Below, one piece after another: positions 17,479 through 25,221 of a stretch of DNA of 45,051 nucleotides. Source of the DNA: Flammeovirgaceae bacterium (GTDB taxonomy: Bacteria > Bacteroidota > Bacteroidia > Cytophagales > Cyclobacteriaceae); assembly GCA_023251155.1 (NCBI GenBank), contig JAHEZH010000033.1:1-45051 (forward strand), read 5' to 3'. Below the pieces are notes generated by a model. It did no database searches. It was not told where the DNA came from and worked only from the letters and a program-made list of their open reading frames with translations. Both the position numbers and the translations under genes were made by a program. The number at the start of each line of letters is the position of its first letter. Positions within the stretch are counted from its first letter, which is position 1.

Positions 17479-17859
17479 ATGAAGAAACGCTTGATTAACG
17501 ATAACCTGATTACCGGAATTGATGTATTGAATACGTTGAATGGTGGTTCAATAGAGCCGTCCGTTAAGTTTTCGAAATTTCCGAGCTATCATCAGATTGA
17601 ATTGAAAGCCCCCGGAATTGCAGAGGAAGGTTTGCATGTGAAAATTGATAATGATTTACTCACGGTGTTTTATGAACATCAGATTGAATCACGCGGAGTC
17701 GCTATTCCACTTCCACGCATTGTTTACAATAAACAGATTCCGTTTTTTGTTGATGCAGCAAAAATCAACGCACACTATGCAGAAGATCGGTTAGTAGTGC
17801 AGTTGCCTTTCAATGAAATGGCCAGTGGCTATCATCGCGATGTGGAGATAGAGAATTAA
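17479..17859 (+). CDS. Hsp20/alpha-crystallin-like protein, divergent
   Basis: 126 residues. The stretch YHQIELKAPGIAEEGLHVKIDNDLLTVFYEH (about 36-66) follows the small heat-shock pattern 'y.i.v.lPGf.kedi.v.v.nn.LtI.ge', and PLPRIVYNKQIPFFVDAAKINAHYAEDRLVVQLPFNE (about 75-112) matches 'f.LP..vd...I.A.y.nGvL.v.lPk'. It would be an ATP-independent holdase that forms oligomers. It differs from typical members in lacking the usual G-x-L motif (DRLVVQL here) and in its short C-terminus without I-x-I. Monocistronic, ending at a clear terminator. A DNA-binding or other role cannot be excluded. Confidence 0.68.
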   Translation: MKKRLINDNLITGIDVLNTLNGGSIEPSVKFSKFPSYHQIELKAPGIAEEGLHVKIDNDLLTVFYEHQIESRGVAIPLPRIVYNKQIPFFVDAAKINAHYAEDRLVVQLPFNEMASGYHRDVEIEN

Positions 17860-17881
17860 TCTTTACGGGTAACATGAGTAG

Positions 17882-17915
17882 AAAACGCCTGGCTTATTTG
17901 AGTCAGGCGTTTTTG
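17882..17915. terminator. Terminator after the Hsp20-like gene
   Basis: AAAACGCCTG (17882-17891) pairs perfectly with CAGGCGTTTT (17904-17913) around a 12-base loop, with flanking A and T runs. It sits between convergent genes and may serve both. Confidence 0.88.
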
Positions 17916-18000
17916 TTTTAGGTGGTGTTATCGCTGTCATGATCAATTCATTGACAGCAAATAAAAACTTGGGGATACACCTGTACTATAAAATCAGCCC

Positions 18001-18738
18001 TCAAAGACCCTTCACGCTCATCCCGCCATCTACCATAATGTTTTGCCCGGTGATATAGCTTGAATTATCCATTGCCAGGAAGGAGACAATACCTGCTACC
18101 TCTTCCGGTTGGCCAACGCGGTTCATGGGTGTGCGTGCAAGAATTTTTTCTAACCGGTCAGGCTGAGAAAGAACCGTTGCCGTCAAAGGGGTACGAATAT
18201 ACCAGGGCGAAACGGCATTGACGCGAATGTGATCCGGCGCCCACTCCGCAGCAAGATGCCGGGTGAGTTGGATGATGGCGGCCTTGGTCATCCCGTAAGG
18301 CGGGCCACTTTGCACATCGAAGGTCCCCGCTACAGAGGCGATATTGATGACAGAGGCATTGCCCGATTTCTTTAGAAGCGGATAGGCTTTCTGAGTAACG
18401 TCAGTAAGGCTAAACAGATTTACTTCAAATAGCATTCTGTACTCTTCTTCGGAGTAGTCAATAAATTTTTTGCGGATGTTAGTCCCGATATTGTTCACCA
18501 ATACATCCAGTTTGGCCCATTTCTTTGCAGCGAACTCAATGGCACTTGTACGTAAGCGGGTATCGCTCCAATCGCCCTGCAGCGAATGAAGACGATCATG
18601 TGGTAATAAGCTGCTTGTATCTCGTGCGATCACGAGTACTTCAGCACCGAGTTGAAGAAATTCTTGAGTAATTGCTAAGCCAATACCTTTAGTTCCTCCG
18701 GTAATGAGGGCTTTCTTGTCTTTTAGATTCCAGATCAT
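18001..18738 (-). CDS. Short-chain dehydrogenase/reductase, tropinone-reductase-like
   Basis: NAD(P)-dependent SDR of 245 residues. The cofactor motif is GGTKGIG (14-20), the structural motif is NNIG (82-85), and the catalytic residues are Ser135, Tyr148 and Lys152 (YGMTK), with the usual S-x12-Y-x3-K spacing. The C-terminal [34 protein letters not shown] is standard for the classical family. Tropinone-reductase-like members act on diverse ketones or sugars, so the substrate is not assignable. Single gene, convergent with the Hsp20-like gene. Confidence 0.93.
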   Translation of the reverse strand: MIWNLKDKKALITGGTKGIGLAITQEFLQLGAEVLVIARDTSSLLPHDRLHSLQGDWSDTRLRTSAIEFAAKKWAKLDVLVNNIGTNIRKKFIDYSEEEYRMLFEVNLFSLTDVTQKAYPLLKKSGNASVINIASVAGTFDVQSGPPYGMTKAAIIQLTRHLAAEWAPDHIRVNAVSPWYIRTPLTATVLSQPDRLEKILARTPMNRVGQPEEVAGIVSFLAMDNSSYITGQNIMVDGGMSVKGL

Positions 18739-18784
18739 GCGATAATGATACTACAAATACCGGTGTGACCTGAACGTACGGGAT

Positions 18785-19336
18785 CTAAATTTTTACGCTG
18801 GCCCAGTTCTCCCCTATTTTTATACGATGGATCTGCATATCCGTCACGCCAAATTTGTCAGCGAGTGATTTCAGCGAAGCTTTCTTTTTAGGATTGGCCA
18901 GCTCCTGTTTTATCTTTCTCACCTGTGCTTCGGTAAGCTTGGAATGCAAACGCTTGGCGCGAATCACGGAAGGGTTAAGTGCATCATGTGTGGCTTGCTC
19001 CAGGCGCGTCACCCACTTCAGGTTTTTGTAATTGTTATTTGCCTTTTTGAAATCGAGATGGATCACCACCCGGTGGGCAGCGCTGGGGCGTTTACAAAAT
19101 GCTTCGGCTACCAGCCGGTGTACCAGGTGTGTTTTTTGCTTGCCTTTAAGGCGGAAGGAGAGTGTGGGATAGCCACCTGTAATACTGTGTTTAAGCGCGT
19201 ACCCTTCTTCGGGGGTAGTCATGTAACTCGCTATGCGGCCCTGGGTAGATACGGCATAGCGTTGTCCTTGTGCACCGCGGGCTCCCTTTAATGGTTCCCA
19301 GCGTTCTCCTGCAATTTTTTTCATAGATCGGGTCAT
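18785..19336 (-). CDS. NUMOD4/HNH endonuclease-like protein with C-terminal HTH
   Basis: 183 residues in three parts. A NUMOD4-like segment (GERWEPLKG and QRYAVSTQGRIASY, about 9-38) recalls homing-endonuclease DNA-binding modules. An HNH_3-type nuclease core follows, LVHRLVAEAFCKRPSAAHRVVIHLDFKKANNNYKNLKWVT (about 72-111), where the histidine of 'HLD' and the 'NN..NL.W' asparagines are retained although the usual 'NHIDGN' reads 'IHLDFK'. Last comes a helix-turn-helix tail (LTEAQVRKIKQEL...KSLADKFGVTDMQIHRIKIG, about 138-175). The start ATG overlaps the stop of the zinc-ribbon gene (ATGA), so they are co-translated. It may be a free-standing homing-type nuclease; it lies in no intron or gene that I can see. 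Confidence 0.85.
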   Translation of the reverse strand: MTRSMKKIAGERWEPLKGARGAQGQRYAVSTQGRIASYMTTPEEGYALKHSITGGYPTLSFRLKGKQKTHLVHRLVAEAFCKRPSAAHRVVIHLDFKKANNNYKNLKWVTRLEQATHDALNPSVIRAKRLHSKLTEAQVRKIKQELANPKKKASLKSLADKFGVTDMQIHRIKIGENWASVKI

Positions 19337-19701
19337 TTAAATTCATGCTTGACGACTAAAAGAAAAAACTCGTTCTCGATAGGCAGATAGCCTTGTTCAT
19401 AACAATAATAGTAAACTGCTCCGTCTTTTGTTTTATAAGTGTTGGTAAAATATTGAAAATCAAAGCCCTTCTCCTTCAATTTGGCAATTCCGACCCTGGA
19501 TTTGCCCGTGGTGTTCAGTTCCAGTAGTATGCGCCTGTTCTTACGCAGGATGTTGTTTACGTTGCGCACGTAGTTGGTTTCGTCACTATTGAGGCGGTTG
19601 TTATAGCTGATGCGGCACTGATCGGAGCAGAACTTCTTGTCCGCACGGCCAGTGATTTTGGATTGGCATTCCAGGCATATTTTGGGTTCGGCTGCAGGCA
19701 T
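19333..19701 (-). CDS. Zinc-ribbon protein, DUF2116-like
   Basis: 122 residues. The N-terminal CLECQSKITGRADKKFCSDQC (Cys9, Cys12, Cys25, Cys29) forms a treble-clef or zinc-ribbon, followed by RISYNNRLNSDETNYVRNVNNILRKNRRILLELN, a basic helical stretch that could bind nucleic acid. The C-terminal half (GFDFQYFTNTYKTKDGAVYYYCYEQGYLPIENEFFLLV) is a small beta-rich segment. This architecture is found in Bacteroidota proteins of unknown function annotated as DUF2116-type zinc ribbons (from memory). It ends in a four-base overlap with the HNH gene, and the tight coupling suggests they act together, perhaps on DNA. Confidence 0.75.
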   Translation of the reverse strand: MPAAEPKICLECQSKITGRADKKFCSDQCRISYNNRLNSDETNYVRNVNNILRKNRRILLELNTTGKSRVGIAKLKEKGFDFQYFTNTYKTKDGAVYYYCYEQGYLPIENEFFLLVVKHEFK

Positions 19702-19731
19702 AGTGGTGGAATTTATGTCGGTTCAAGGAGT

Positions 19732-20085
19732 TTAATCTGGATTTGATTGAGGCCGGTATTTGGCCGCCAGTTTTTCAGGAGCTACTTCGCAATAGGCTGT
19801 GGTGAGCGCATCTTTGAATACCGTCTTCTTTACTTTTTTCAATTCAATTACCGTCCAGCCTTGCTTGCCCCATTTGTTGGCTAATGGATAAATCACTTCT
19901 TTGTTGGAATCGGCAAAAACGGATTGATCGATCAGTGAAAGTTTTACAACCGCATGATTTTTCTTTTCATCGAACGTGGCAAAGATTTTCTTTTTTATAC
20001 GAAAAGAAGTCTTCTCGAAGTGAGGTAGCTCTTCGGCTTCAGCGAACGAGAGAGCAAAAGTCCGGAAGGAGTTTAGATCAACCAT
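19732..20085 (-). CDS. MmcQ/YjbR family protein
   Basis: 117 residues, the usual length of the YjbR (double-wing DNA-binding fold, CyaY-like) family. Visible family features are MVDLNSFRTFALSFAEAEELPHFEKTSFRIKKKIFATFDEKKNHAVVKLS at the start and NKWGKQGWTVIELKKV near residues 70-85, where 'GW..' is conserved. Physiological role unknown; the DNA-binding label comes from fold similarity. It is 30 bases upstream of the zinc-ribbon gene on the same strand, so the three minus-strand genes may form one transcript, divergent from ssb. Confidence 0.9.
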   Translation of the reverse strand: MVDLNSFRTFALSFAEAEELPHFEKTSFRIKKKIFATFDEKKNHAVVKLSLIDQSVFADSNKEVIYPLANKWGKQGWTVIELKKVKKTVFKDALTTAYCEVAPEKLAAKYRPQSNPD

Positions 20086-20165
20086 TGAAATGTATTTATT
20101 GTGATTAAATCATATCCAAGTGCCCTTTACCGATCCTTGAAATGAGTTCAGTTTCAGGTATTATC

Positions 20166-20218
20166 CGTTTATAAACGTTTACAAACGAATATAATCGAAA
20201 GTAAGCGATTAACATACG
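20166..20218. promoter_or_regulatory. 10-bp-phased CG repeat upstream of ssb
   Basis: CG dinucleotides occur at 20166, 20176, 20186, 20196 and 20206, exactly 10 bases apart, and again at 20217. The spacers are A/T-rich; the first two units are CGTTTATAAA and CGTTTACAAA, and later ones degrade. The phasing is close to one helical turn, so each unit would face the same side of the DNA. It lies between the divergent MmcQ-like gene and ssb, about 100 bases before the ssb start. A cooperative protein-binding array or bent DNA is inferred. Confidence 0.55.
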
Positions 20219-20316
20219 ACTCCCGCTTTTTTCTGCTCTCACCTTTGCATCGCTGATCGGCACTAATCCAGCAGCAGAAATCGAAAATCAATGTTTAACA
20301 ATTAAATACTACAATT

Positions 20317-20652
20317 ATGAAAAGTTTAAGAAACAGCGTGCAGTTAATCGGTCGTTTAGGAAAAGACCCTGAAGTGAAGACATTCGGAAAAAGTGTGAAG
20401 GCATCCTTCTCCATTGCCACCACTGATTCGTACAAAAATCAGAAAGGTGAAAAGATTGAAGATACACAGTGGCACAACATTGTGATCTGGGGCAACCTGG
20501 CGGAAGTGGCGGGAAAGTACCTGAAGAAAGGTACAGAGGTATGCGTGGAAGGAAAACTCGTTCATCGTAACTACGAAACCGATAAAGGTGAGAAGCGCTA
20601 CATGACCGAAGTGAATGTGAATGATATGGTGCTGCTTGGTGCAAAGCAATAA
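20317..20652 (+). CDS. ssb: Short single-stranded DNA-binding protein
   Basis: An SSB of 111 residues consisting of the OB fold only: NSVQLIGRLGKDPEVKTFGKSVKASFSIATTD (about 5-37), TQWHNIVIWGNLAEVAGKYLKKGTEVCVEGKLVHRNYE (about 50-88) and YMTEVNVNDMVLLG. It stops at GAKQ and lacks the linker and acidic 'DDDIPF' tip through which typical bacterial SSBs recruit partner enzymes. That points to an accessory SSB rather than the replicative one. Single gene with its own terminator; the phased repeat upstream may control it. Confidence 0.95.
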   Translation: MKSLRNSVQLIGRLGKDPEVKTFGKSVKASFSIATTDSYKNQKGEKIEDTQWHNIVIWGNLAEVAGKYLKKGTEVCVEGKLVHRNYETDKGEKRYMTEVNVNDMVLLGAKQ

Positions 20653-20688
20653 CCCGATCAATTGAAGTACCGCTAATCGGTGTAGAAG

Positions 20689-20722
20689 AAAAGCCCGGCA
20701 GAAGATGTCGGGCTTTTTGTTT
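20689..20722 (+). terminator. Terminator after ssb
   Basis: AAAAGCCCG (20689-20697) pairs with CGGGCTTTT (20709-20717), extended inward by three weaker pairs, followed by TGTTTTT. Confidence 0.9.
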
Positions 20723-20801
20723 TTAGGGCGATAAAGTCACGCAAAAAGAATGCGGAAACACTTCCATTAAATCGTAATTTGCAAATCGTAAATTTCGGTT
20801 G

Positions 20802-22787
20802 ATGAGTTTTGTTTATCCTTCTTTCCTCTGGGCGCTTACTGCCCTTTCTATCCCTGTCATCATCCACCTGTTTAATTTCCGTAAGACTACGCGTGTTTAT
20901 TTTTCGAACATCCGTTTTCTGAAGCAGGTAAAACAAGAGACTACACAGAAACGTAAGTTGAAGCAATACCTGGTGCTGGCATCGCGCCTTTTGTTTCTTT
21001 TGTTTTTAGTCTTGGCTTTTGCGCAGCCTTTTTTGCCGGCACAAGAGCAGATCACATCCGGTAAGAACATTACCATCTATCTGGATAATTCATTTAGCAT
21101 GACAGCGCCTGTCAAAGATAAGGTGCGTGCCTTTGATGCGGCCACTGGTTTTGTCGATCAGATCACACAAACTTTTCCGCCCGATACACGCTATCGGTTG
21201 GTGACGAATGATTTCGCTCCGTTCTCCAATACCTTCAAAACCAAATCAGAGTTGCTGGATTTGCTTTCGCAGATGCGCCCTTCCGCCATCAGCCGTACGT
21301 TTGAAGAAGTGAAGAATCGCATCCAGGATGATTCAAAACCTGCTGAGGTGTTCTGGATTTCCGATTTTCAGAAATCTACATTGGGCGAATTGAATGGAAT
21401 TAAAATCGATACGGCCTACCAGTGGCATTTGGTTTCATTGCCCGTAGCCAACTCGGCCAATATTTTTATTGATTCGGTCTATCTCGAAAATCCATTGATG
21501 ATCGGTGGTGAACGCAATTCGGTAAAAGTAAAACTGCGCAACTCCGGCTCACGCTCAGTAGATGGCCTGATGGTGAAGCTCACGATGAACAAAGTACAGG
21601 CAGCCACATCAAGTGTGAGTTTGGTGGCGAATGGAACTGCTGAAGCAAGCTTTGACCTGGTGACTAATCTTCAGGGCCTGAACGAAGCCCAGGTAAGCAT
21701 CAGCGACTTTCCGGTGAGCTTTGATAATGATTTGTATTTCACGCTGAATGCGGCAGGTAAATTGAAAATAGCCGAAGTGAAAACCGAGGCGAAGCCCACC
21801 TACATTGAAAAAGTGTTTGGCAATCAATCGCTGTTTACCTTCAAAAGCCAGCTGGTGAGCAATGTGGATTATAGTTTTCTCACGGATGCCGACCTGGTCA
21901 TCTTCAATGGGCTGAATAAAATCGATGGCGGTTTGCTCTCGGTGATCAATACAATAAAAGAACGCGCGGGTACGGTATTGATTATTCCATCCGCCGAGCC
22001 GGATTTGAATTCGTATCAACAAGCACTTCCTTTTGCTGGGCTAAGTGTAGTAAAAAACCAGGAACTGCAGGAACTCGAACGCCCTGATTTTGAGAACCCG
22101 TTCTTTGAAAACGTATTTGAAGAGAAAGCCACTTCACTGGCCATGCCCAAGGCGAAGAAATTACTTCAGTGGGGAGAAGACAGAACCGCCATACTTAAGT
22201 TCAAAGATGGGCAACCATTCCTGACACAATCGGGTAGTGTGTTTGTATTGACCAGCGCGCTGAATAAAGATTTTACTGATTTTTATAATCATGCCTTATT
22301 CGTTCCGGTCATGTATCGTATGGCCGCATCGGTAAAGAAGGATCAGCAGAAACTGTATTACACGCTTTCGGAAAGCCTTGTACGCGTAAAGGCGGATAGC
22401 CTTTTTGGCGAAGAGCCGGTGCGGCTGGTGGGGAGCCAGGAATTAATTCCGCCCCAGCGCAAGACGGGCGACCAGGTTTTAATTGAGATTCCCAAGTTTT
22501 CGATCACTGCCGGATTTTACAACGTGATGTTCAGGCGCGATACGTTGGGTTTGCTGGCGTTTGACCTGGACAAGCGCGAGTCGTTATTGCCTCAGTATAA
22601 GGCCAGTGAGGTAAAGGAGCTGGCCGGCGGCGGAGATTTTCTTTCCATTTTTGAAGCATCTACACCGGAAGCTTTTGGCAACGAAATAAAAGAGAGATAT
22701 TTGGGCACGCCTTTGTGGAAATATGCCGTGCTGCTGGCGTTGGCTTTCCTGCTGGCGGAAGTTTTACTGATCCGGTTTTTGAAATAA
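20802..22787 (+). CDS. BatA-like membrane protein with vWA domain
   Basis: 661 residues from the ATG at 20802 (a TTG one codon earlier is less likely). The N-terminal BatA/aerotolerance domain is FVYPSFLWALTALSIPVIIHLFNFRKTTRVYFSNIRFLK, with membrane spans near 8-24 and 57-76. A von Willebrand A domain follows with the metal-site motif DNSFSM (Asp95, Ser97, Ser99) and ISDFQKS further on. The middle and end are periplasmic beta-rich repeats, and a final membrane span lies near 640-658 (YAVLLALAFLLAEVLLIRFLK). Proteins of this kind are thought to act in envelope or stress complexes, but the reaction is unknown. Followed by the dihydroorotase-like gene 55 bases on. Confidence 0.9.
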   Translation: MSFVYPSFLWALTALSIPVIIHLFNFRKTTRVYFSNIRFLKQVKQETTQKRKLKQYLVLASRLLFLLFLVLAFAQPFLPAQEQITSGKNITIYLDNSFSMTAPVKDKVRAFDAATGFVDQITQTFPPDTRYRLVTNDFAPFSNTFKTKSELLDLLSQMRPSAISRTFEEVKNRIQDDSKPAEVFWISDFQKSTLGELNGIKIDTAYQWHLVSLPVANSANIFIDSVYLENPLMIGGERNSVKVKLRNSGSRSVDGLMVKLTMNKVQAATSSVSLVANGTAEASFDLVTNLQGLNEAQVSISDFPVSFDNDLYFTLNAAGKLKIAEVKTEAKPTYIEKVFGNQSLFTFKSQLVSNVDYSFLTDADLVIFNGLNKIDGGLLSVINTIKERAGTVLIIPSAEPDLNSYQQALPFAGLSVVKNQELQELERPDFENPFFENVFEEKATSLAMPKAKKLLQWGEDRTAILKFKDGQPFLTQSGSVFVLTSALNKDFTDFYNHALFVPVMYRMAASVKKDQQKLYYTLSESLVRVKADSLFGEEPVRLVGSQELIPPQRKTGDQVLIEIPKFSITAGFYNVMFRRDTLGLLAFDLDKRESLLPQYKASEVKELAGGGDFLSIFEASTPEAFGNEIKERYLGTPLWKYAVLLALAFLLAEVLLIRFLK

Positions 22788-22842
22788 GAACAGGTTTTAT
22801 GCATCTAACTTCTAGTATCTAACATCCAGCATCTGACTTCGA

Positions 22843-24105
22843 ATGAAAATACTCATCCAATCTGCTACGATCTACAACACCCTTTCTCCGTTTCATAAAA
22901 AAAAGAAAAATATACTGATCTCGAACGGTCGCATTACCGAGATCGGAGATAAGAATTTTTCGGCTGATAAAGTCATCGATGCAGAAGGTATGATTCTTTC
23001 GGCGGGCTGGTTTGATATTGGTGCTTATGTGGGCGACCCCGGTCATGAGCAGGAAGAAGATTTGATTTCGCTGGGCAAGGCTGCCGCAGCCGGAGGTTTT
23101 ACCGAGATAGCTGTGCTTCCGAACACCCATCCTTCGGTACAAAGCAAAAATGAAGTGAGCTATATCACGCGTGGAAATGACACCCGGCTGGTGGAAATTC
23201 ATGCGCTGGCTTCGGTAACTAAAAATAATAAAGGAGAAGAACTCACCGAAATGATTGACCTGCACGAAGCAGGTGCACTTGCCTTTACCGATGGACTGAA
23301 GCCGGTGTGGCATACCGATATTTTTCTGAAAGCATTGCAATACCTGCAAAAATTTGATGGTGTACTGATCGATCATCCGGAAGACACGTGGCTGAACCTA
23401 TTCGGGCAGATGCACGAAGGAGTGAACAGCACCATGCTGGGATTGAAAGGGATGCCCCGCATAGCGGAGGAAATTGCCGCAAGCCGGAATCTTGATTTGC
23501 TGGCTTATGCCAGCGGCCGGCTACATTTAGCCAAGATCTCCACTGCCAGAACCGTAGAGCTGGTGCGCCAGGCAAAAAAGAAAGGCTTACGTGTAACCTG
23601 CGACATCACCGGCTACCAGGCATTGCTTGATGACAGTCTGCTATCCGACTTTGATACCAATTATAAAGTCAATCCTCCATTGCGCGAGAAGGCCGACAAC
23701 GATGCATTGATAAAAGGATTGAAAGACGGAACAATCGATATATTGGTGAGTGGTCATTTGCCGCAGGACGATGAGAGCAAGTTTCTGGAATTTGATTTAT
23801 CCGATTTCGGATTGACCAACCTACAGACTTTTGCTTCGCAGCTGGCCTCACTTTCAAAATCGGTAGACCTTGAAGACCTGATCGTAAAGGTGGCTGAAAA
23901 CCCGCGTAAACTACTGGGTATAGAAGTACCGGTAATTGACGTGGATGTGAAAGCGAACCTTACCTTGTTTGATCCCGAGAAGGAATGGGAGTTTACCCCA
24001 GCTGAAAACAAGTCAAAATCGAAAAATTCACCCTGGCTGGGTAAAGTGCTGAAGGGAAAAGCAGTAGGGGTATTCAATAACGCTAAACAGTTTCTTGATG
24101 TTTAA
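22843..24105 (+). CDS. Dihydroorotase-like protein lacking metal ligands
   Basis: 420 residues with an amidohydrolase fold of the multifunctional-complex dihydroorotase type. The canonical metal and substrate motif 'D-x-HxHxREPG' reads DIGAYVGDPG at 58-67, so His60 is Gly, His62 is Tyr and the substrate Arg64 is Gly. The usual 'H-V-S-T' metal His reads LAKIST, and the catalytic 'TDHAPH' reads VSGHLPQ, losing the Asp. It should therefore not catalyse the dihydroorotase reaction. Similar sequences are widespread in Bacteroidota annotated as dihydroorotase. A structural role with aspartate carbamoyltransferase, as for inactive dihydroorotases elsewhere, is a hypothesis; no pyrB is in the window. 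Its end overlaps the next gene by 8 bases. Confidence 0.88.
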   Translation: MKILIQSATIYNTLSPFHKKKKNILISNGRITEIGDKNFSADKVIDAEGMILSAGWFDIGAYVGDPGHEQEEDLISLGKAAAAGGFTEIAVLPNTHPSVQSKNEVSYITRGNDTRLVEIHALASVTKNNKGEELTEMIDLHEAGALAFTDGLKPVWHTDIFLKALQYLQKFDGVLIDHPEDTWLNLFGQMHEGVNSTMLGLKGMPRIAEEIAASRNLDLLAYASGRLHLAKISTARTVELVRQAKKKGLRVTCDITGYQALLDDSLLSDFDTNYKVNPPLREKADNDALIKGLKDGTIDILVSGHLPQDDESKFLEFDLSDFGLTNLQTFASQLASLSKSVDLEDLIVKVAENPRKLLGIEVPVIDVDVKANLTLFDPEKEWEFTPAENKSKSKNSPWLGKVLKGKAVGVFNNAKQFLDV

Positions 24106-24640
24106 TAAGCTGCCTCCGCTGGCAGGAGTGCCACTGCGTTATGGATTAATAGCAGGTGTGATCGGGTGCATTTTTCTGACGATTCTTTTTTATATCGGCA
24201 ATCATCCTTTGCTGATCTTTCCTTTTTTCGATCCGCGTCTCGTTTTGTTTATCATCTTCACCTTCTTTGTGTTGAAGGAATTGCGTGAGTACTATTTCGG
24301 TGGGATCCTGTTTTTCTGGCAAGGTATGATCGCGTGTTTTGTATTGACTTTTACTTTTGCCACCATCGCCTCACTGTTCCTCCTCCTTTTCTCTTCGCTC
24401 GAAACGGATTTTATACCACAGTATGTAGCACTTTTTATTGAGCGTGCCCAGGCCAATTATACCGAGAAGGAGATCGAGCAGATTGGTAAGGAAGTGTATG
24501 AGCAAAGCCTGAGGGATCTGCCTCTTTCGGCTACCCCGCTCCGGTTGGGTATCAGCTACTTCTTCGGAACCCACGCGATCAGCTTTTTTATAAGCATAAT
24601 AATATCCGTAGTTTTAAGACGTCAACCCAAACCCCTTTAA
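24098..24640 (+). CDS. DUF4199 membrane protein, copy 1
   Basis: 180 residues with about four membrane spans: near 15-36, 42-58, 68-98 and 155-176. It starts MFNKLPPLAGVPLRYGLIAGVIGCIFLT and has GILFFWQGMIACFVLTFTFATIASLFLLLF in the middle, the DUF4199 layout, with a periplasmic or cytoplasmic loop of charged residues between spans 3 and 4 (RAQANYTEKEIEQIGKEVYEQSL). Function unknown. Its ATG lies inside the end of the dihydroorotase-like gene (8-base overlap); a TTG one codon upstream is possible. Most divergent of the three copies. Confidence 0.82.
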   Translation: MFNKLPPLAGVPLRYGLIAGVIGCIFLTILFYIGNHPLLIFPFFDPRLVLFIIFTFFVLKELREYYFGGILFFWQGMIACFVLTFTFATIASLFLLLFSSLETDFIPQYVALFIERAQANYTEKEIEQIGKEVYEQSLRDLPLSATPLRLGISYFFGTHAISFFISIIISVVLRRQPKPL

Positions 24641-24646
24641 AATAAT

Positions 24647-25159
24647 ATGGAAGAAGTTAAAAAACCAACCACAAGAGAAGTCGGAATCCGATTCGGGCTT
24701 ATCTCTGCTGCGATCACCATTGTATTATTTCTTATACCTGCTTTGATTGGACAAAACCCTTTTAAGGGAGTTTGGAATTGGGTAGGAACTGGTGTGAGTA
24801 TTGGGCTTATCATTTTTGCTCACAAAAAATTTAAAGACGATGGTGATGGGTATATGAGTTTTGGGCAAGGAGTGGGAATCGTTTTTTGGATGGGTTTGGT
24901 CTCTACGATCATCGGAGGAATATTTACTTTTGTTTATATCAATTTTGTGGATACAGCTCCATTTGATCTGATGCTGGAGCAAAATCTGGAAGAAATGGAG
25001 AAAGCCGGTTCGCCAGAGCAGGCAATAGAAATGGCTCAGGAATGGACACGTAAATTGTTCTGGCCGATTTATTTCTTCTTTGGTGTGGTAGGATCAGTTG
25101 TTGTTGGGTTGATCGTTTCCATCTTCACAAAGAAAAACAATCCTGAAGCTGAAATATAG
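24647..25159 (+). CDS. DUF4199 membrane protein, copy 2
   Basis: 170 residues. The conserved opening TREVGIRFGLISAAITIVLFLIPALIGQ is followed by IIFAHKKFKDDGDGYMSFGQGVGIVFWMGLVSTIIGGIFTFVYINFVD, the clearest DUF4199 signature (F-K-D-x-G-x-G-Y-M-S-x-G-Q-G-V-G-I-x-F-W). A charged loop (LEQNLEEMEKAGSPEQAIEMAQEW) precedes the last span, and the tail is SIFTKKNNPEAEI. Four spans in total. It is 6 bases after copy 1 and nearly repeats copy 3 in order of features, so copies 2 and 3 are the recent duplicates. Confidence 0.9.
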   Translation: MEEVKKPTTREVGIRFGLISAAITIVLFLIPALIGQNPFKGVWNWVGTGVSIGLIIFAHKKFKDDGDGYMSFGQGVGIVFWMGLVSTIIGGIFTFVYINFVDTAPFDLMLEQNLEEMEKAGSPEQAIEMAQEWTRKLFWPIYFFFGVVGSVVVGLIVSIFTKKNNPEAEI

Positions 25160-25221
25160 TTTTCTTTTAATGTAATAATCCGACCTTATCAGGTACTAAT
25201 TAAGAATAACCCACAATTTTT

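Noticed and set aside
20166-20218. The phased CG repeat as a CRISPR array
   Set aside because: Units are only 10 bases with no separate spacers, and no cas genes are present.
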